64,000 bases of DNA. Source: Eudorina sp. 2006-703-Eu-15 (taxonomy: Eukaryota; Chlorophyta; Chlorophyceae; Chlamydomonadales; Volvocaceae). Shown here one piece after another: positions 11,616 to 24,390 of this stretch (its first letter is position 1; each line of letters starts with the position of its first letter). The notes beneath the pieces were generated by a model, which saw nothing but the letters and a program-made list of their open reading frames with translations, was not told the DNA's origin and did no database searches. The stretch spans positions 800,397 through 864,396 of the forward strand of contig BDSI01000026.1 in the NCBI GenBank assembly GCA_003117195.1, read 5' to 3'. The position numbers were made by a program, and so were the translations under genes.

Positions 11616-14600
11616 CGGCCGGGCCAAGGCGCGTCGTTGCGGGTTTGGGGGCACGGTCGGGACATGTTTGGGGGAAACGCGACGAGCGGCGGCCTTTGCA
11701 CGCAATTCAAGATGCAAGCTTGACTTTAGCCGCTCTGATTGTCGGGGCGGACGGTGACAGACGGGTGGTGGTGAGAGCTCCGAGTCGAGTGGAATGTTTG
11801 TTGTGTGTCCAGATAGCTACAGGGTGGGTTCGATCCCGTAAACAGTGAAAGCATTGCGAATGGTGGACCTCTAGCCCGCATCGGGAATATCCAACCGGCC
11901 CCCCGGATAGGGGGTCATGACGGCCTCGCACTCTCCGTCCATTGCTGAACTCAACCAACGGCGGGCTGCGGAACGTCGACGATGGGGGTCAGAGACGGGG
12001 AGCCGCGGGTCAGGGCTTGTGGGCCGCGGCAGGGTTCAAGGGTTTGAGGGGTCTGGCGCGTTGCGAGTGCTGGTCTCGGAGAGCTGCTGTGTCGTGGAGG
12101 GGTGGAAACCGTTGAGACCGGAGGTGGAGGGGTGGTGGTGGGTCCAAGCATGCCGGGGACGGGGGGCCATGGCTGGGATCGGGCAGGCTGGGGGCAGAGG
12201 AACGAGGTCGGGGAGCCGGTCGGGGCCTGGGAGGCAGGCCGCGAGCGCTGACACTTGCAAGATTGTGTTTTGACCGGTGGGATGAGTCCACTCCGCGCTG
12301 AGGCTTTGGCGTCTTGCTGAGATGGCTCTGTCGAGGCCGGAACTGCTGGAGGGCTCCGGCAGAGCAAGTAATGAGCGTAGGACCTGTGGGGTAGGGAAGA
12401 CCAGGAACGTCGACGCGACATACACCGCGTTCGGTTGGGGGTTCCCACTGAAAGCGATTCAGTTGGGGGTGTATGGACAGCCGTCTTCTCCGGGATATGA
12501 GGGCAGTGAACGTCCTTGGGAAGTTGGGGTAGGTACCGTATGTATGGCCAGGGGTCTGACTGCCACCCCACCCTCAGTGGCGGGCTTCCGCCTTGCGGCC
12601 AGCTTGCCGGCTGCAGCTGCCGAGGGCCGGGTTTCGCAGGAGCTGGTGTTGTCCCCCAAGCAGCGTGGGGGACCAACCGATTCCTCCTCCCGCGCGCACC
12701 GGCCAGTTTGGTTGGCCTGTTTGCTGCTTGGCCTGTTTGGTCGCCAAGACAGGGTCGCCAACTGCTGCAGGCGGCGGGCCTATGAAATTAACGTGCATCC
12801 CTCTGCTTCGAAACTGCCTGGCGGCAGCCGCGCCTGGGCTGGCTGTGTCGCGTCAGCGGGGTTTGCGGAGGAGGCACCGCGGCGAGTGCATAATCCTCAA
12901 GCCATGGAGCTGGATGCCTTCATACGCATGCCGCAGCCTGCCCTAACAAGAAGGAGCTGTTCCTTGAAGCAAGCGATCGTCACGGGCGCACGTGTGAGCC
13001 CATGGGAGCTGTGTGCGCGGAACCCAGCAGGCACAAGAGGCCGCCATCCAGTTCAAGCTACACACATGTTTCCAGTCCATTGACCTCAGTTACGTACCGT
13101 GTACGTCGTAGTCCTCGACATGTACGACGGCACTCTTCTTCTCACGGTCTGTCGAGAGTCCACCATCGAGGTCACACGCCCCTACCCTGCGGCAATGCTT
13201 ATGCGTATTAGGTTGAGTTTCGGTCGCTGCCCTGTGCCCCTCCCGTCCAAACGTGACGCAATGATGTCACGGCACGGCGCTGCCAGCAGCACCATCGGCA
13301 GCAGCATCTCGAGCACATGAAGTAAAACCTGGCACCGCCCCAGACGCAGCCCACGGGCACATGCTAGTGTGCGTCTAAAACGCGGCGCAAGACGACACCG
13401 GGCCTTGTAGCGCCTCGGCCTGGCTGGCCGCGGCCTGGCTGGCAGGGCTGTACCGTATTCGTGCAGTTCTACAGCCCCAAACACCGTGCGGGGCAGAAAC
13501 CGCCCCCACCAAGAACCTGAGGCGGCCCGAGACGAGGCATCCGCCGCACCGCCGTCTCCACGCCGCCTGCCCTATTATCACACCCTTTGCTCTGCCAGCC
13601 GAGGCTGCACACGCGCGCCCCGTCCAGTCCATTAGGGAGCTCCTGGGACTGGTCCCCTGCACCCGAAACGGCGATTACCTGCCAACGCCTGTACGCCTCC
13701 CGCGTCCCGCCGCGTCGTGCCCCTTGCCCTGACCACCCCACTCCAGCCCCCGAGGCAATCATCGCCCCGAAACCACAGCCCACATGGTCCCATACCCCCA
13801 CACGCGCGGTTGCGCCGAGCTCCTCACTGCCCACCTCCATCCCCACACCCATACCTCTCTCTCCCCCGACCCCCACACCGATTGCCATTTCAGGCAACGC
13901 CTTGCCCGCCCATCCGGTACCATCCACCTCCCTGCACGGGGCTCACCAAACAGTCCCGGACAGTCTCGGACTGCGTCCAACTGTTCCGTTCCAAGGGTGC
14001 CCCTCGCCACCGCTGCGTCTGTCTGGGCTGCTTTCCTTTCTTCGGCCACCTGTTCCGTTCCAAGCGAACCACGCCGCCACCTCGCCGGGCCCAGCGCGTG
14101 CCTGGGAGCCGCCGACGCGCCTGACTGAGCACAGGTCAACGCTGTCGCCTCGACATGGTTTCCAGCTTTCCACATTCGCGTGCCTTCCTTCACGTAAGCG
14201 CGCGAGTACACACATCCACGTCAACGCACACTCACACGCACGTGCAAACCGAAGCACAGCGCGACACCCCAATCCTCGATAACGGCAACCAACCACCACC
14301 CGGCGTATAACACACACACACACACACACATCGGCAGGGGATCCTCCTTCCCCTACACGGTGCACATGTACCTGCATGTGCACACAAGTCGCGCGGGTCG
14401 GGCGGGTTTCTCTAGGGCTGAACGGATCTGCGCGGGGGCGGGGGCGCGAACTTGGCACCCACCGCGCAACCATCCGCAGCCCCGCCCCGCCCCCCCCCGC
14501 GCCGCTACACAAGTCGGCCCCAACGTACACCCATGTACAGGCTCGCCTGCCGAGTCACCCACCCGCACGCGCTGATTCCCACTGATCAGAGATCAGATCC

Positions 14601-15366
14601 GTAACCGACGGAGGGAGCCGACGTCAACGCAGAGGTCAGTTCGTAAATGTACAGCCCAGTGCTTGTCAGAAGACATGGACACCATCCAGCCCCAACCCCG
14701 GCCCAAGCCCAGCCCAGCCCAGCCCAGCCCCGCGGCGGCGGCGGGCTTCCAGCCGTCTGACCTGGTGCCACGCCACCATCTCTGGCACGGGCGGGGAGCA
14801 TGTGCACCGAAGCCTCGGCGGTCACGCTGCTGGCCTGGTTGCAGCTCCCCCGCCGAGATGAAGCCCTGCGAGTCAAGCAGCTGCGCCCGACATCCCGCGT
14901 CGCCTCGGGGCCTGGGTCGGGCACCTTTCCGCGCGGGCCCACCTCACCCCACCCCACCTAACCCCAGCCCGCGCCACCCGTGGGAAATATGTCCACCATT
15001 TTCCTGGCGTCCATGGCGGCCCTCCAAACCCGACCAACCTGCACTCCGCCGCCCATACCTTCGCCGCCGCTGCTCGCCGCTGGCAGGCGGTCGCAGCCCC
15101 TGGCCGCAGCCGCGGCCTGCGCTGCCGAGAGAACGCGGCCCACGCGAGCTGCGGCGGCAGCACGCGCCCCGCAACGCCCGCCTGCCACGCAAACCCGCGC
15201 CTGGCAGCCTCCCACACGCCCGCTTTCCCCTGCTGGCACCGCTGCTGGCGCAGGTAGCTTCCCCCATCCCCCATCCCGTTTCTGGGTTTAATAGTTTACC
15301 ACTGAAAATCCCTCCCTCAGCGACCCCGCTCAGCTACGACGCCCAGCGACCCATCGCAGCTGCCGA
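11616..15366. other. Convergent intergenic region, no supported gene
   Basis: Lies between the 3' ends of TRM7 (plus) and CFAP96 (minus). It must contain both 3' untranslated regions. Long frames exist (for example 12322-13083 plus and 11951-12676 minus), but they overlap each other, are compositionally biased and show no family motif. Simple repeats include (CA)n near 14311-14329 and (CAGCC)n near 14705-14730. Confidence 0.5.
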
Positions 15367-18311
15367 TTATTTGAGGTTCATGCGGACGATACTGCGGACC
15401 ATATCGGTTTTCTGGGAGTTGTTAGGTCGCCACGCTCCCGTGTTGGCCAGCCGCTGCTGCTCCGCCCGTTTCCGAGCCCGGTCCGCATCTGCGAGAGATG
15501 AGAGGTTCATGAGATGCGTGACACGAGGTCAACCGCACCGTGGGCAGCGCGCGGCACGAAAGGCAGTATCGCACAAACGCCGCGTTCGCAATCCTCGCGA
15601 GCGTGAAATCGACCCACCGGGCTGAGCTCCTCACGCTCTCATGGCGCACCTATTACAACCCATCCCTATGGTGTTATGCCGCCCAGTGAATCCATCATTC
15701 GTCGCCGGACTGGGTGTGTCTAGGCGGCTGTTTTCACTCTGACTGAACTCCCACCCGGCTCGCGCACCTCCGTATCTGGCCCAGTGAATCAACGCAAAAC
15801 GAACATCACCTCCCGCCCCTGTGTTTATAATGGGAAGCCCACCCATCCCGCCCGACTCACCCAGCTTGGGCACCTCCGGGTCGTGGATGTACTCGGGGTG
15901 GCGACCAAGGTGGCGGGGGTTGATGGACGCGGGCCGGAAAGCGGGGCCGCCCTCCTCTGCCGGCTTGCCCGCATCAGCGCCTGCGACCCGAAAGGGACCA
16001 TCAAGGGGACGGAGCGGTAACCACACCCGCGCAGGCGAAGAGGCAGCGCGCAGCCAGTTTTGAGGCAAGGTACACAGCCCGCGACCTGCACGCTGCCCCC
16101 CGCGCACGCCCTCAAACCCAACCCAACCCAACCCATCCCGGCATGGCCCCATCCTCAACTTGCCCCGCCAAACCCTGACCTTTGCCCCGCCCCACCCCGC
16201 CCCGCCCCGCCCTGACCGGTATCGGTCGCACGCACGGCCTCAGCTCACCTGCTTCACCCGGCGGCGCGTTCGGGTCCTTGGGCGCCACGAAGGGGTCCGC
16301 CCCGAGCACGTACTCGTACTCGCCCGCGATGCCCTTCCCTTTGCTGATGGTGATGTTGGGTACGCCCGCGCCGCCCCGCTTGGAGGGGTTGGACGGCCGG
16401 AAGGGCTGCGGCTGCCGCGCCGCGAAGTCGGCTTCGCGCTCCTGCGGAGATGGGTACGCGGGACAGGGGGGGAGTCCGTCCCGATGGGGCACCGAGATCG
16501 GCGTTTTCGGAGTGCTGCGGAACGCGGTATTTTAGACACCGGTTGCCTGCCTCGCGGCTCCGCGTTTGCGGCTTCCTGTCAGGGCAGCCGGTCGCCTCCC
16601 CTGGAGTGGAGTGGAGTGGGCTTTCCGCGGTGGCAATCGTACCTGATGGACCTCCGGCTATTGGTCCCCGTACAGACACACGGACTGACAGACAGGCAAA
16701 CCCATAGGATCACAACCGACACACCTGCAGTCGCCGCTGCCGCTGCATCTCGTCGGGTTCGTGTTGGTACTCGTACTCGGTGGCCACCCCTCGGAATCCC
16801 TGCCGCTCCGAGAGCGTCGTCTTGTTGAAGCCGTACGTGCCCTTCTTAGCGGGGGAGGTGTAGAAGCCGCGAGGCTCGTTGTGGACATCGGCCTTGGTCT
16901 TTTGGAGAGTCACGCTGCGGCCCTGAGGGGGGGGGGCGCGGAGAGGGAAGGAGCCGGGAGGTCGGGAGGGTGCGGAGGGGAGGGGTATAGGAAACTGGCA
17001 GACATCTTCAAACGGCGCTGCTGCTGCTGCCAGAGCAAAGGTCCCGTGCGGGGGGGAGGAGACGCGCGGCGGGTATAGGGCATTGGTAGACATATTGAAG
17101 CTGCGCTGCTGCCAGAGCGGGTGGAGGGGAGGGGAGGGGAGGGGAGGCGTCGGGGGGAGTACGGCGGTCCGTGGACCGGGATGTCAGGAGGCGTCGGGTG
17201 CGCTGATGGCTGAGGGGTGTGCGGCCGCACGGGGGCCGGATAATGGAAAGACTAGGGAGACCTTCTTTGCGGTCAGTAAGCTAGATCTGCAAGCGGGTGT
17301 GGAGGGGAGGTACGGCACGGCCGGGACTCCGTGCTAGATAGAGGGACCAGACGGCGCGTGGTGAGACCTGGATCGACTAGGTCTGAGGCCCGCGGCTGTC
17401 TGTTGCTGGCCCCCATGTGTGGGGGCCGGGTTACAGCGCCTCCGGCAGGTCATGTCTAATCTTGTTGCCCCCTCACGCGCCCAAAGGCCCGCCACCCCCA
17501 ACCCTCCGAGTGACAGCCCAGCAGTTGGGTGCCGAATTGTGGATGCCATGCCGCGCCGCCTGTCGGCAGCCTGTTCTCCCAGCTGCTTTGCTGGGGGCCC
17601 TGTGGGCACTTGGGTCAGTTCGTGCTTCCGTTGTCAAGACTATCGGAAATCGTTGAGATGCGGTGGACTGCGGGCACTTGGTACCCTCCTGTCCGTTGGG
17701 CCCTCGTAGACACGCACCCACCCACCCACAATTTGCCCGATGCCAACGCCGCTCACCGGAATGTACTCCACTTTGCCTTGCAACGTGCCAATAAAATCGC
17801 CTGGTGTTGTGCTGATTTTCATTGGAGACGCGGCTTTGAAGGGCGCGGGTGCAACTTGCTGCTTGCGCTGCGCTATATCCTCCTGCAAGCGCCGTCGGCC
17901 AGCATCTGTGTACTTGTCGCCAGTGTATAGACTCTGGAAGCGTTCGAATGTTGCATCGTTGCCCTGCGAGCGCGGAATCCGGTGCGCAAAGGTGACATCC
18001 TCGCTCGCTGCTGGCACGCGACAGGAGACTCGCGACCCGCCAGTATGCTTCTTATTGCCCAAAGACCATCTCGGGCTACTGTCACAGCAGGGCCGGTAGT
18101 CTAGTTTGGCTAGACGCACCTTGCCCACTCGACCCACGGTTGCCTTGAAGTTAAGACCATGATCGCGAAGCTGAGTCCCCGTTCCAACTGGAGAACTTGA
18201 ACGACTTGCTTTCCGTGAGCCACCCACACTACCCGGGCCCTCTCCTCCTGATGGCGGATCCACCGGCGTAAGGTAAATGTGCTCTTTAAACATGCCATAC
18301 TTCGTCGTCAT
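15367..18311 (-). CDS. CFAP96: Cilia- and flagella-associated protein 96-like (DUF4586 family)
   Basis: Resembles human CFAP96 (formerly C4orf47), a small basic ciliary/centrosomal protein. Exons 18311-17757, 16922-16725, 16441-16249, 15980-15861 and 15488-15367 give 395 aa, with all junctions in phase. Family landmarks in order: KYGMFKEHIYLTPVD at the N-terminus (human GLFSEMEYITVGDKY); GDKYTDAGRRRLQEDIAQRK followed by a Lys/Pro segment and GDFIGTLQGKVEYIP; GFYTSPAKKGTYGFNKTTL; FRPSNPSKRGGAGV with ADPF; and the C-terminal PNNSQKTDMVRSIVRMNLK (human SRPVESIMTLNVRRALN). No membrane segment or catalytic motif. Basic, disordered composition is normal for this family and suggests microtubule association. 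A flagellated alga is implied. Family assignment is from remembered sequence similarity. Confidence 0.8.
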
Positions 18312-18719
18312 CTTGTCTTATGGACGCGTTGCAAATGGAGGAGACCTTAGAGGCGAGGTTGAGGCACAAGCACGGTTACGCGTTGCTTAAAAATGGAAAG
18401 ATATGGCGTAAGAAACATGACAAGTTTGCTTTGCATGAAAACTAAAGGTTAGGCGAGGCATTAGGACGGCGTGCGTCGTGAATCCTTCGATACCGTTGGG
18501 TGCAACTTCCTTGCATGACAACTACCATTGTGGCAAACCAACGCTTACGCCGCATGGTGACTTCTGTATCCTGGTTTGATTGGTGGGATATAGAATCTGC
18601 TTAATCAGATGGGTTCTGAACTTAGCAACGACGGGTTGAGCCCACAAACCCAGGGTCAGTGGGCTATGGCCGTAATGGGTTGCAGCAACTTTGTGTAATG
18701 TAGTAACGCGTTAGCTTGA
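18312..18719. promoter_or_regulatory. Divergent intergenic region CFAP96 / unknown coiled-coil gene
   Basis: About 400 AT-richer bases between the CFAP96 start codon and the first open stretch of the plus-strand gene. It probably holds both promoters and the unresolved 5' exon of the plus gene. A short frame from an ATG near 18517 (MTTTIVANQRLRRM) could be that exon, but no phase-consistent join was proven. Confidence 0.4.
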
Positions 18720-21700
18720 AGTTGGAAATGCGTACCAAAACGCTTGACAGTCGGCAGCAGTCAGCATGACGGTTTTGTTTGTTCTTGCTGGGCAGGTTAT
18801 TTGGCACCAACAGAGAAGGCTACACGTTCCGAAGCTGATGGTCGCATCCGGAGGGTCAGCGCTGCGCTGGCGAAGGCACCCGCGAACCCTGCCTGGGTTG
18901 CGGCGGAGTTCCCGTCTTCAGACTTCAGTGGCCTAGGACACCCTGCCCCCAAATGCGCTTCTGACAGCCCCGCAGCAGCTGCAAATCGAAAGGTACGCCT
19001 CTAGGGAGAGAACTTCTCCAGGTTAACTTGTTGTGACACGCACGGGGGGAGCTGTCGTTCGCGCGTGAAAGACCCAAGGCGGCATCTGATGCGCCAGGAG
19101 CAATGTGGCCATTCTGACACCTCTCGCAAACAGTTTGCATGTCCTTGGTCATGTCCATGAGGTGGCGCCCCGGTCCCCCGGGATGTTGGTATCTAATATC
19201 TACCTAATCCTCCCCCTAATCCTCCCCCGGGGCCTGGCCTCCCTCTCCCTGTGGCCACACACACTCGCAGCGGGCCGCCAGGCTATCGGTCGGGTTCCGG
19301 TGCCAGATCCTGGCGCAGCTGGCGGAAGGTGCGTCAGCGCGGGCAGCGGCTCAGCACTCAACGGCACCTATGCGCTCCGGTGGCAGCGGTGGCGCGCGCG
19401 CGCGCTCCGCACAAAGACTGATGATGGGTGGGGTCAAGACTCCGGTGGATCGGTGGAGGCGGCACACAGACCGGTGAAGGTGCAGGCCGGTGTTGGTGCA
19501 CCGGGGTGTTTCTGCTGTTTCCATCAAGGTTCAGCGCACGGCTGCAGGGGTGGGGAACGGAGGGTACACACACGCTCCTGCATGCAGCAGACTCCTTGCG
19601 ACTCCTTCAGCCGAGCAACCGACGGCGATGATGCGGAATCACGGCCTGTTCGCTGACGGCCCGACGCGGAGGGTGCCTCGGCGCAGGCACAAACACGCGG
19701 GCAGGGGCGGCTTTCAGCGATTGTATACACGGTTGTACGGCACCCCAGGCGCTTCGGCAGCCCACACGAACCTGGAGGTCTTCCATGGGCCGTCCTAACT
19801 GCATTCTTTCGTTGCACATGCAACAGACCAACGAACGTACACCCAGCCACCCAAACCGTCAACGACTTAAACCCGTCAACCGCATACCTCATACCAACCG
19901 TTAACCGTGTTGATATGCAGAGCGCGCGCGCCTCGCCAGCCGGCTGCAGTCTCTGACGGTTGCTTGCGACGAGGCCATCGCGACCCACGGGTCGGTCTCT
20001 GCGGACAGCTCCAGGGCGGCTAGCCCCAGGACGCCCACCCGCGCACGTGAGAGTGCCGTACAAGGGGAGAGATCCGGACATCGGACCCAGCATCTCTGCA
20101 AAGCCGACGGCGCAGCCGCCGCCACCGCCGCGGCGGCGGCTGCGAAGGCGGCGACGGTGGTGGGCCCTACGGCGAAGGCTGCGTTGCGCCGGCAGACCCA
20201 CGGGTCGACGGACGTTGCGTTCTCAGAGTCGGAGGATCCGGGCAGCACCCCTGCGCGGCCCTCGACGCCGCCCACCGCTCTGAGGCTCCGACCCGCCGCC
20301 GCCAAAGCCGCCGCCACCGCTGCGGCGAAGGGGGTAACACCCGCGGCAGGGGGCAGTGCGGCCGTGTGGGTGCGTCCCTCGCCGCCGGGGTCCACCAGAG
20401 GCAGGTCCCCTTCTGCGCGGGTTGCCAGGGAACGGCACGCATCTTCCTCGGGAATATCGACGCCGAGTGTGACTGAGCGCCGCCCGTCGGCTGGCCGACC
20501 CACGGGTCGGTCATCTGCGGCGGCGGCGCCGCCGCCGCCGCCGCTGCCCTTGGAGAACGACTCCCGAAGCGGCGCCCGCAGGAGGCTGTCGTTTAAAGAT
20601 GACGGGGTGGAGGCGGATGGCGCCTTGGTGACGGGGCCCGGTTCCGCCGCCGGCTCCTCCCACGCGGCGTCGTACACCCGCAGGTCGGCGGTGACGCCGC
20701 GGCGGTTGAAATCCGCGCTGCGCAAGCGCGCAGGTGCTTCGGCGGGGTCCGTTTCCGGGGGATCCGTGTCGGGTGGCTCGGTATCCTCGGCGGCGCTGGC
20801 GGGGGCGGCGTTGACGGAGGCGGCGCGCGCGGCGGCGATCGGCCGGCGCTTGGCGGCGCTGGCGGCGGTGGACGTGCTCGGAGACTTGATGGGTGTTCGT
20901 ACATCCGCGACGGCATCGCCGGGCGCATCCCCGACGCGCCGGCGGCAGCTTGCGTGGCACGATCCTGTGGACCTCCTGCCGCCGGGGTCCTCGTACAAGT
21001 TCGCAGGTACGGCAGGGTGCACAGTACGGCAGTCCGGAGTTGGGTTAGTCGGTCTGGAGTCGGTGGATGAACCAAGATGTTGAGCCGTTACGAGTCGGTG
21101 CCGTCGGCACTAGAGTAGGGTAGGCCACGCCGGGAGCTCAACTTGAACCGCAGAGGGCGTTCCCACAGCCGGGACCTAGGCAGTACGGACGTGCCAGTAC
21201 GGACGCCGGGGTGGATGTGTCATTGTGTCGAGTAATTGGATGTGTGGGACGACGGGCCGGGGACGTTCCCGTTGCCCGGTGGTGGTGGGCGCGCCAGCGG
21301 GAGGCGTCACCGCTCCGGGGCCCCACCCCATGGCCTCGCCCCGTCGATTGTTAGGGCAGACATGACGAGGTTGCGCTGCATCCCGGCCAACCCGCTGTAC
21401 GGCATCGCAGGGGCCCGGGACGGTCTCTGGCCGTACAGTCAGGAGTTGTACGGCAGCTCTGCAGGCGTGCTGGACGTGACGTACGACGCCACGCAGCTGG
21501 GGCACAGGTGAGCTTGGGGTGGCTGAGATTGCTTCTTCTGCGTTGCTCCAGGGGGTCCTGAGTTATTGTCGAGGACCTGGAACTCCCCGCCATGCCGGCC
21601 AACGCAGTCAACGACACCCCTCGCCTCTGGGTTCGGTTGCTGGCTTCAGTATCAAACCCCTCGCCTCGAACCCAATTGCAAACCTTGGACACCGAACTCC

Positions 21701-21998
21701 GCGGAGCTGGGATTTGGGTTGTTCGTCGCACCCCCGATCCCCAGTTGCTTCCTTTCCGTGTTGGCCCATTGCACCCCACATCCATCCAACCCACGCCCAC
21801 TTTCCCGACCACGCCAGGCACCGCACGCACCGCACCGCACCCTCATGTCATCGACTGAGCCCCCACTCGGTGACCCCGACCCCGATTCCGATTCCGATTC
21901 CGAACCGAGCCAGGGAGCGCCTCCACGTGGGCATGGCGGACCTCAACGCGCAGCTCCACAGCTCCTGGAAGGCGCTGGTCGCGAGTGGGGCGGTCTAA
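18720..21998 (+). CDS. Unrecognised coiled-coil and disordered protein (5' end unresolved)
   Basis: No family recognised. Phase-consistent exons: open stretch to 18992, 19271-19328, 19921-21006, 21360-21507 and 21914-21998 (TAA). The first exon has no in-frame ATG, so an upstream exon is missing from the model; 18720 is the limit of the open frame, not a start. Exon 2 and the start of exon 3 form a short helical, charged segment (QILAQLAEERARLASRLQSL) that looks like coiled coil. Most of exon 3 is Ala/Ser/Pro-rich and disordered, with GSVSGGSVSGGSVSS and poly-Pro. The C-terminal ~90 residues (YKFAGDMTRLRCIPANPLYG to LNAQLHSSWKAL) are ordered-looking and best suited for homology search. Three copies of the GACCCACGGGTC palindrome lie in exon 3. 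Confidence 0.6.
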
Positions 21999-23250
21999 CC
22001 GACACTCGGGCACGCTGACGCACTGACATCCGGTGCTGGGCGTTCAAGAGGGTCGGAGAGCGTGAAAGCGGAAGCGGAGCTGGACAAGGGACGGAGGATA
22101 GATAGTGGGGGGTGGGACACTATAGCCCCAGGCGTGGAAGCCACCTAGAGATAGCAGCTCGGACATCCGCGGGACGTCCCCGTTGGTGGACTTTGATTTA
22201 ATAGGCATTGATTGGATCTCCCTAGTTCTCGCCATAGATTCGCTCGCGCGAAATATCCCTTTTGGGCGGGGCTCAAGTGCGAAGCGCGTTCGAGCCGTCT
22301 ATTCTCTTGACGCAATGTATCCCGTCTGACGCAATGTATTCCGTCTCACGACGGGATCCTGACTTTTTGGCCGTTGTCTGTGGCAAGGCCGTGGCTTCGG
22401 TCGTACGTATACCGTACATATGGGCGTTCGTACAGACGTACCTTCTGTGGGACGCATGGGGCTGCTTTGGTGCTACGATTCATTGCTTTATGACGGGGGA
22501 GGCGGCCGCGGCTTGCCACATGCGACGTACCCGGCCACCGATCCTAGCAGCTACGGGTGCCTCACCCTGTGTGTAATGCAGTTCCCTTGTTGTCGGGGAG
22601 CCCCGATCGGGATACGGACTCTGCGCGCCTTGGTCCCGGACTGCCCCCTCCGACTGCCCGTGTGCTGCCTCGAGGCGCCAGGGGACACAACGACAGATGC
22701 GGGCGGGCGGGCGCGGGCCCACCCACATGCGGCCATGGTGAAGCGAAAGGAAGCGCAGGTGGCGTACCGTACGTTATTTCGGGACAACCGTCACAGTAAC
22801 CGTGATTGGTAACTGCTTGTGTATCTGCATCAAGAAGGTCAGCTGGATGGACTCTTGAGTGACACACCAGACGTCGCTGACTGGGCGTCATTCCGCTGCT
22901 TGGACCATTTTGGTGGTGACCAGGGTACAAGACTGTACTTGCTTAGTTGTTGAAGATGGCCCGTGGGTCGCTTGCGCGCATTGACGAACTTAGCCATGTT
23001 TATGCGTTTCATGTACAATGTACTCGAGTCTCACATCGCTCGGGGAGGTCTTCACTTGAGGTCCGCTGGCGATGGCTGGCTGGACCTGAAAGCTTGAATT
23101 ACCCTGCTAGATACCCAGGTAACTATGTGTAATTGAACTTTGTTTCAAAGCTAACGGGCGATAGTCAACGCGGGCAGTGATGAAATGGCCATGAACCACT
23201 TCGCAAAAGTCAAATACGATTACAGTATAAGCTCTATGTGCACTGTACAC
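21999..23250. other. 3' flank and intergenic DNA
   Basis: Contains the 3' untranslated region of the coiled-coil gene and, from about 22800, AT-richer DNA leading into the inverted-repeat element. No supported gene. Confidence 0.5.
22572..22576 (+). terminator. TGTAA polyadenylation-type signal
   Basis: First TGTAA noticed downstream of the stop codon at 21998, giving a 3' untranslated region of about 0.6 kb. TGTAA is the usual near-upstream poly(A) element of Chlamydomonas-type nuclear genes. Confidence 0.5.
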
Positions 23251-23446
23251 GCAAGTCGGCCGTTAGGGGCTCATTCCCTCGTACACAAGATGCCGTATAG
23301 TTGACTATCACGACAACGCCTTACTCAGCCTAGCAATCCAGGAAATGCACTGCAAGCCTTGCTGCTAATTGCATTTGAAAGCTACGAAGTCCATGAGCCC
23401 GTCTGGCTAGCAACGTCCCGCAATTGCGCGCAAGATTGCAACAGAG
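23251..23446 (+). repeat. Left terminal inverted repeat
   Basis: 196 b, ending CAACAGAG. It pairs with 23674-23870 on the opposite strand and could form a long hairpin in DNA or RNA. Confidence 0.92.
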
Positions 23447-23673
23447 TCGGCCCATGGGCAAATTGATGTGCTTATTGTAACATGTGTGCCAGATACTGCC
23501 TCTATGACGTTGCCCCGCTCGTGTATTCCCCCGGCGGCAGCAACAAGTCCTCTAATCATGCTGATGTTCGACCACCAGACAACTTGCCCGTTGCTATATG
23601 ATTCTGGTTTATACTACAACCATCTGGCTTCATGTGAAAATAAGGACACAGCAAGAGCAGCATTTCCAGCGTT

Positions 23674-23870
23674 CTCTGTTGCAATCTTGCGCGCAATTGC
23701 GGGACGTTGCTAGCCAGACGGGCTCATGGACTTCGTAGCTTTCAAATGCAATTAGCAGCAAGGCTTGCAGTGCATTTTCCTGGATTGCTAGGCTGAGTAA
23801 GGCGTTGTCGTGATAGTCAACTATACGGCATCTTGTGTACGAGGGAATGAGCCCCTAACGGCCGACTTGC
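23674..23870 (-). repeat. Right terminal inverted repeat
   Basis: 197 b, the reverse complement of 23251-23446 apart from one extra A in a short A run. Confidence 0.92.
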
Positions 23871-24390
23871 ACTGTACACAACATCCGCTGAAATCAGTTC
23901 TTTCGCTAACCTAATCAACACACTGTTAGCATCCCAAAATGACAAGACTGACCTACTTGCATCAAGGTCCCTGACGAATACAAAAATAAAGTTTTAATAG
24001 AGTCATACCAGCAAATTCAATGGACTTCTCTTCGGGAACAAGTGCCGGTCGCTTCAGTTCACTTGCACGACGGGAATTGCCGGCCTCATGTCGGCGTTGG
24101 TCCGTCGGGCGCCGCACTGATTGGGGGCTCTGGAATCAGCAGCCGATAAACGAGCCGCTGTGCTCAGCACCGGTGCCTTCGCGCCTGGGGCCGCCAACGA
24201 CACCATCTGTCGCAGCCACGTCCGCGGGAGCACCACCTCTGACTCCCCGCCAGCGCAGATTGGCGCAACAACGCAGGTGGATTTTCTGCTATGCAAAATT
24301 TTCTGGAATCGTGAATGGGAGTGGGGCTTTCGGGGCGGGTGGAGAGTAAGAAGAGGTTGGCAGGGTTAGTAATGGTGGGTGTTGCAGCCC
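23871..24390. other. 5' flank of the AlkB-like gene
   Basis: Holds the target duplication of the inverted-repeat element and then the probable promoter and 5' untranslated region. A 109-codon frame from 24020 (MDFSSGTSAGRFSS) could be an upstream coding exon, but its only plausible donors do not join in phase to the downstream exon. Confidence 0.4.

Larger units (their letters stand above)
23251..23870. mobile_element. Non-autonomous MULE-like element with ~196-b terminal inverted repeats
   Basis: A 620-b element. Both ends start GCAAGTCGGCCGTTAGGGGC (right end read on the minus strand). The ends are near-identical for about 196 b, with a single one-base indel seen. The element is bounded by a perfect 9-b direct repeat ACTGTACAC at 23242-23250 and 23871-23879, read as target-site duplication. 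Only ~230 b of unique interior remain, with no transposase; the frame at 23468-23713 runs into the right repeat and is not convincing. Long inverted repeats with 9-b duplications are characteristic of Mutator-like elements. Near-identity of the arms suggests recent insertion. Confidence 0.88.

Noticed and set aside
11951..12676. 241-codon minus-strand Pro/Ser-rich frame
   Set aside because: Composition-driven, no recognisable domain, and conflicts with other frames.
12322..13083. 253-codon plus-strand frame downstream of TRM7
   Set aside because: Overlaps an equally long minus-strand frame, has no motif and no plausible splice partners; length is expected in GC-rich DNA.
23468..23713. 81-codon frame inside the inverted-repeat element as a transposase
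   Set aside because: Too short, extends into the right inverted repeat, and has no catalytic motif.
24020..24349. 109-codon frame upstream of the AlkB-like gene as a first exon
   Set aside because: Possible donors (after 24275 or near 24345) either break phase or imply an intron of about 40 b; kept only as a possibility.
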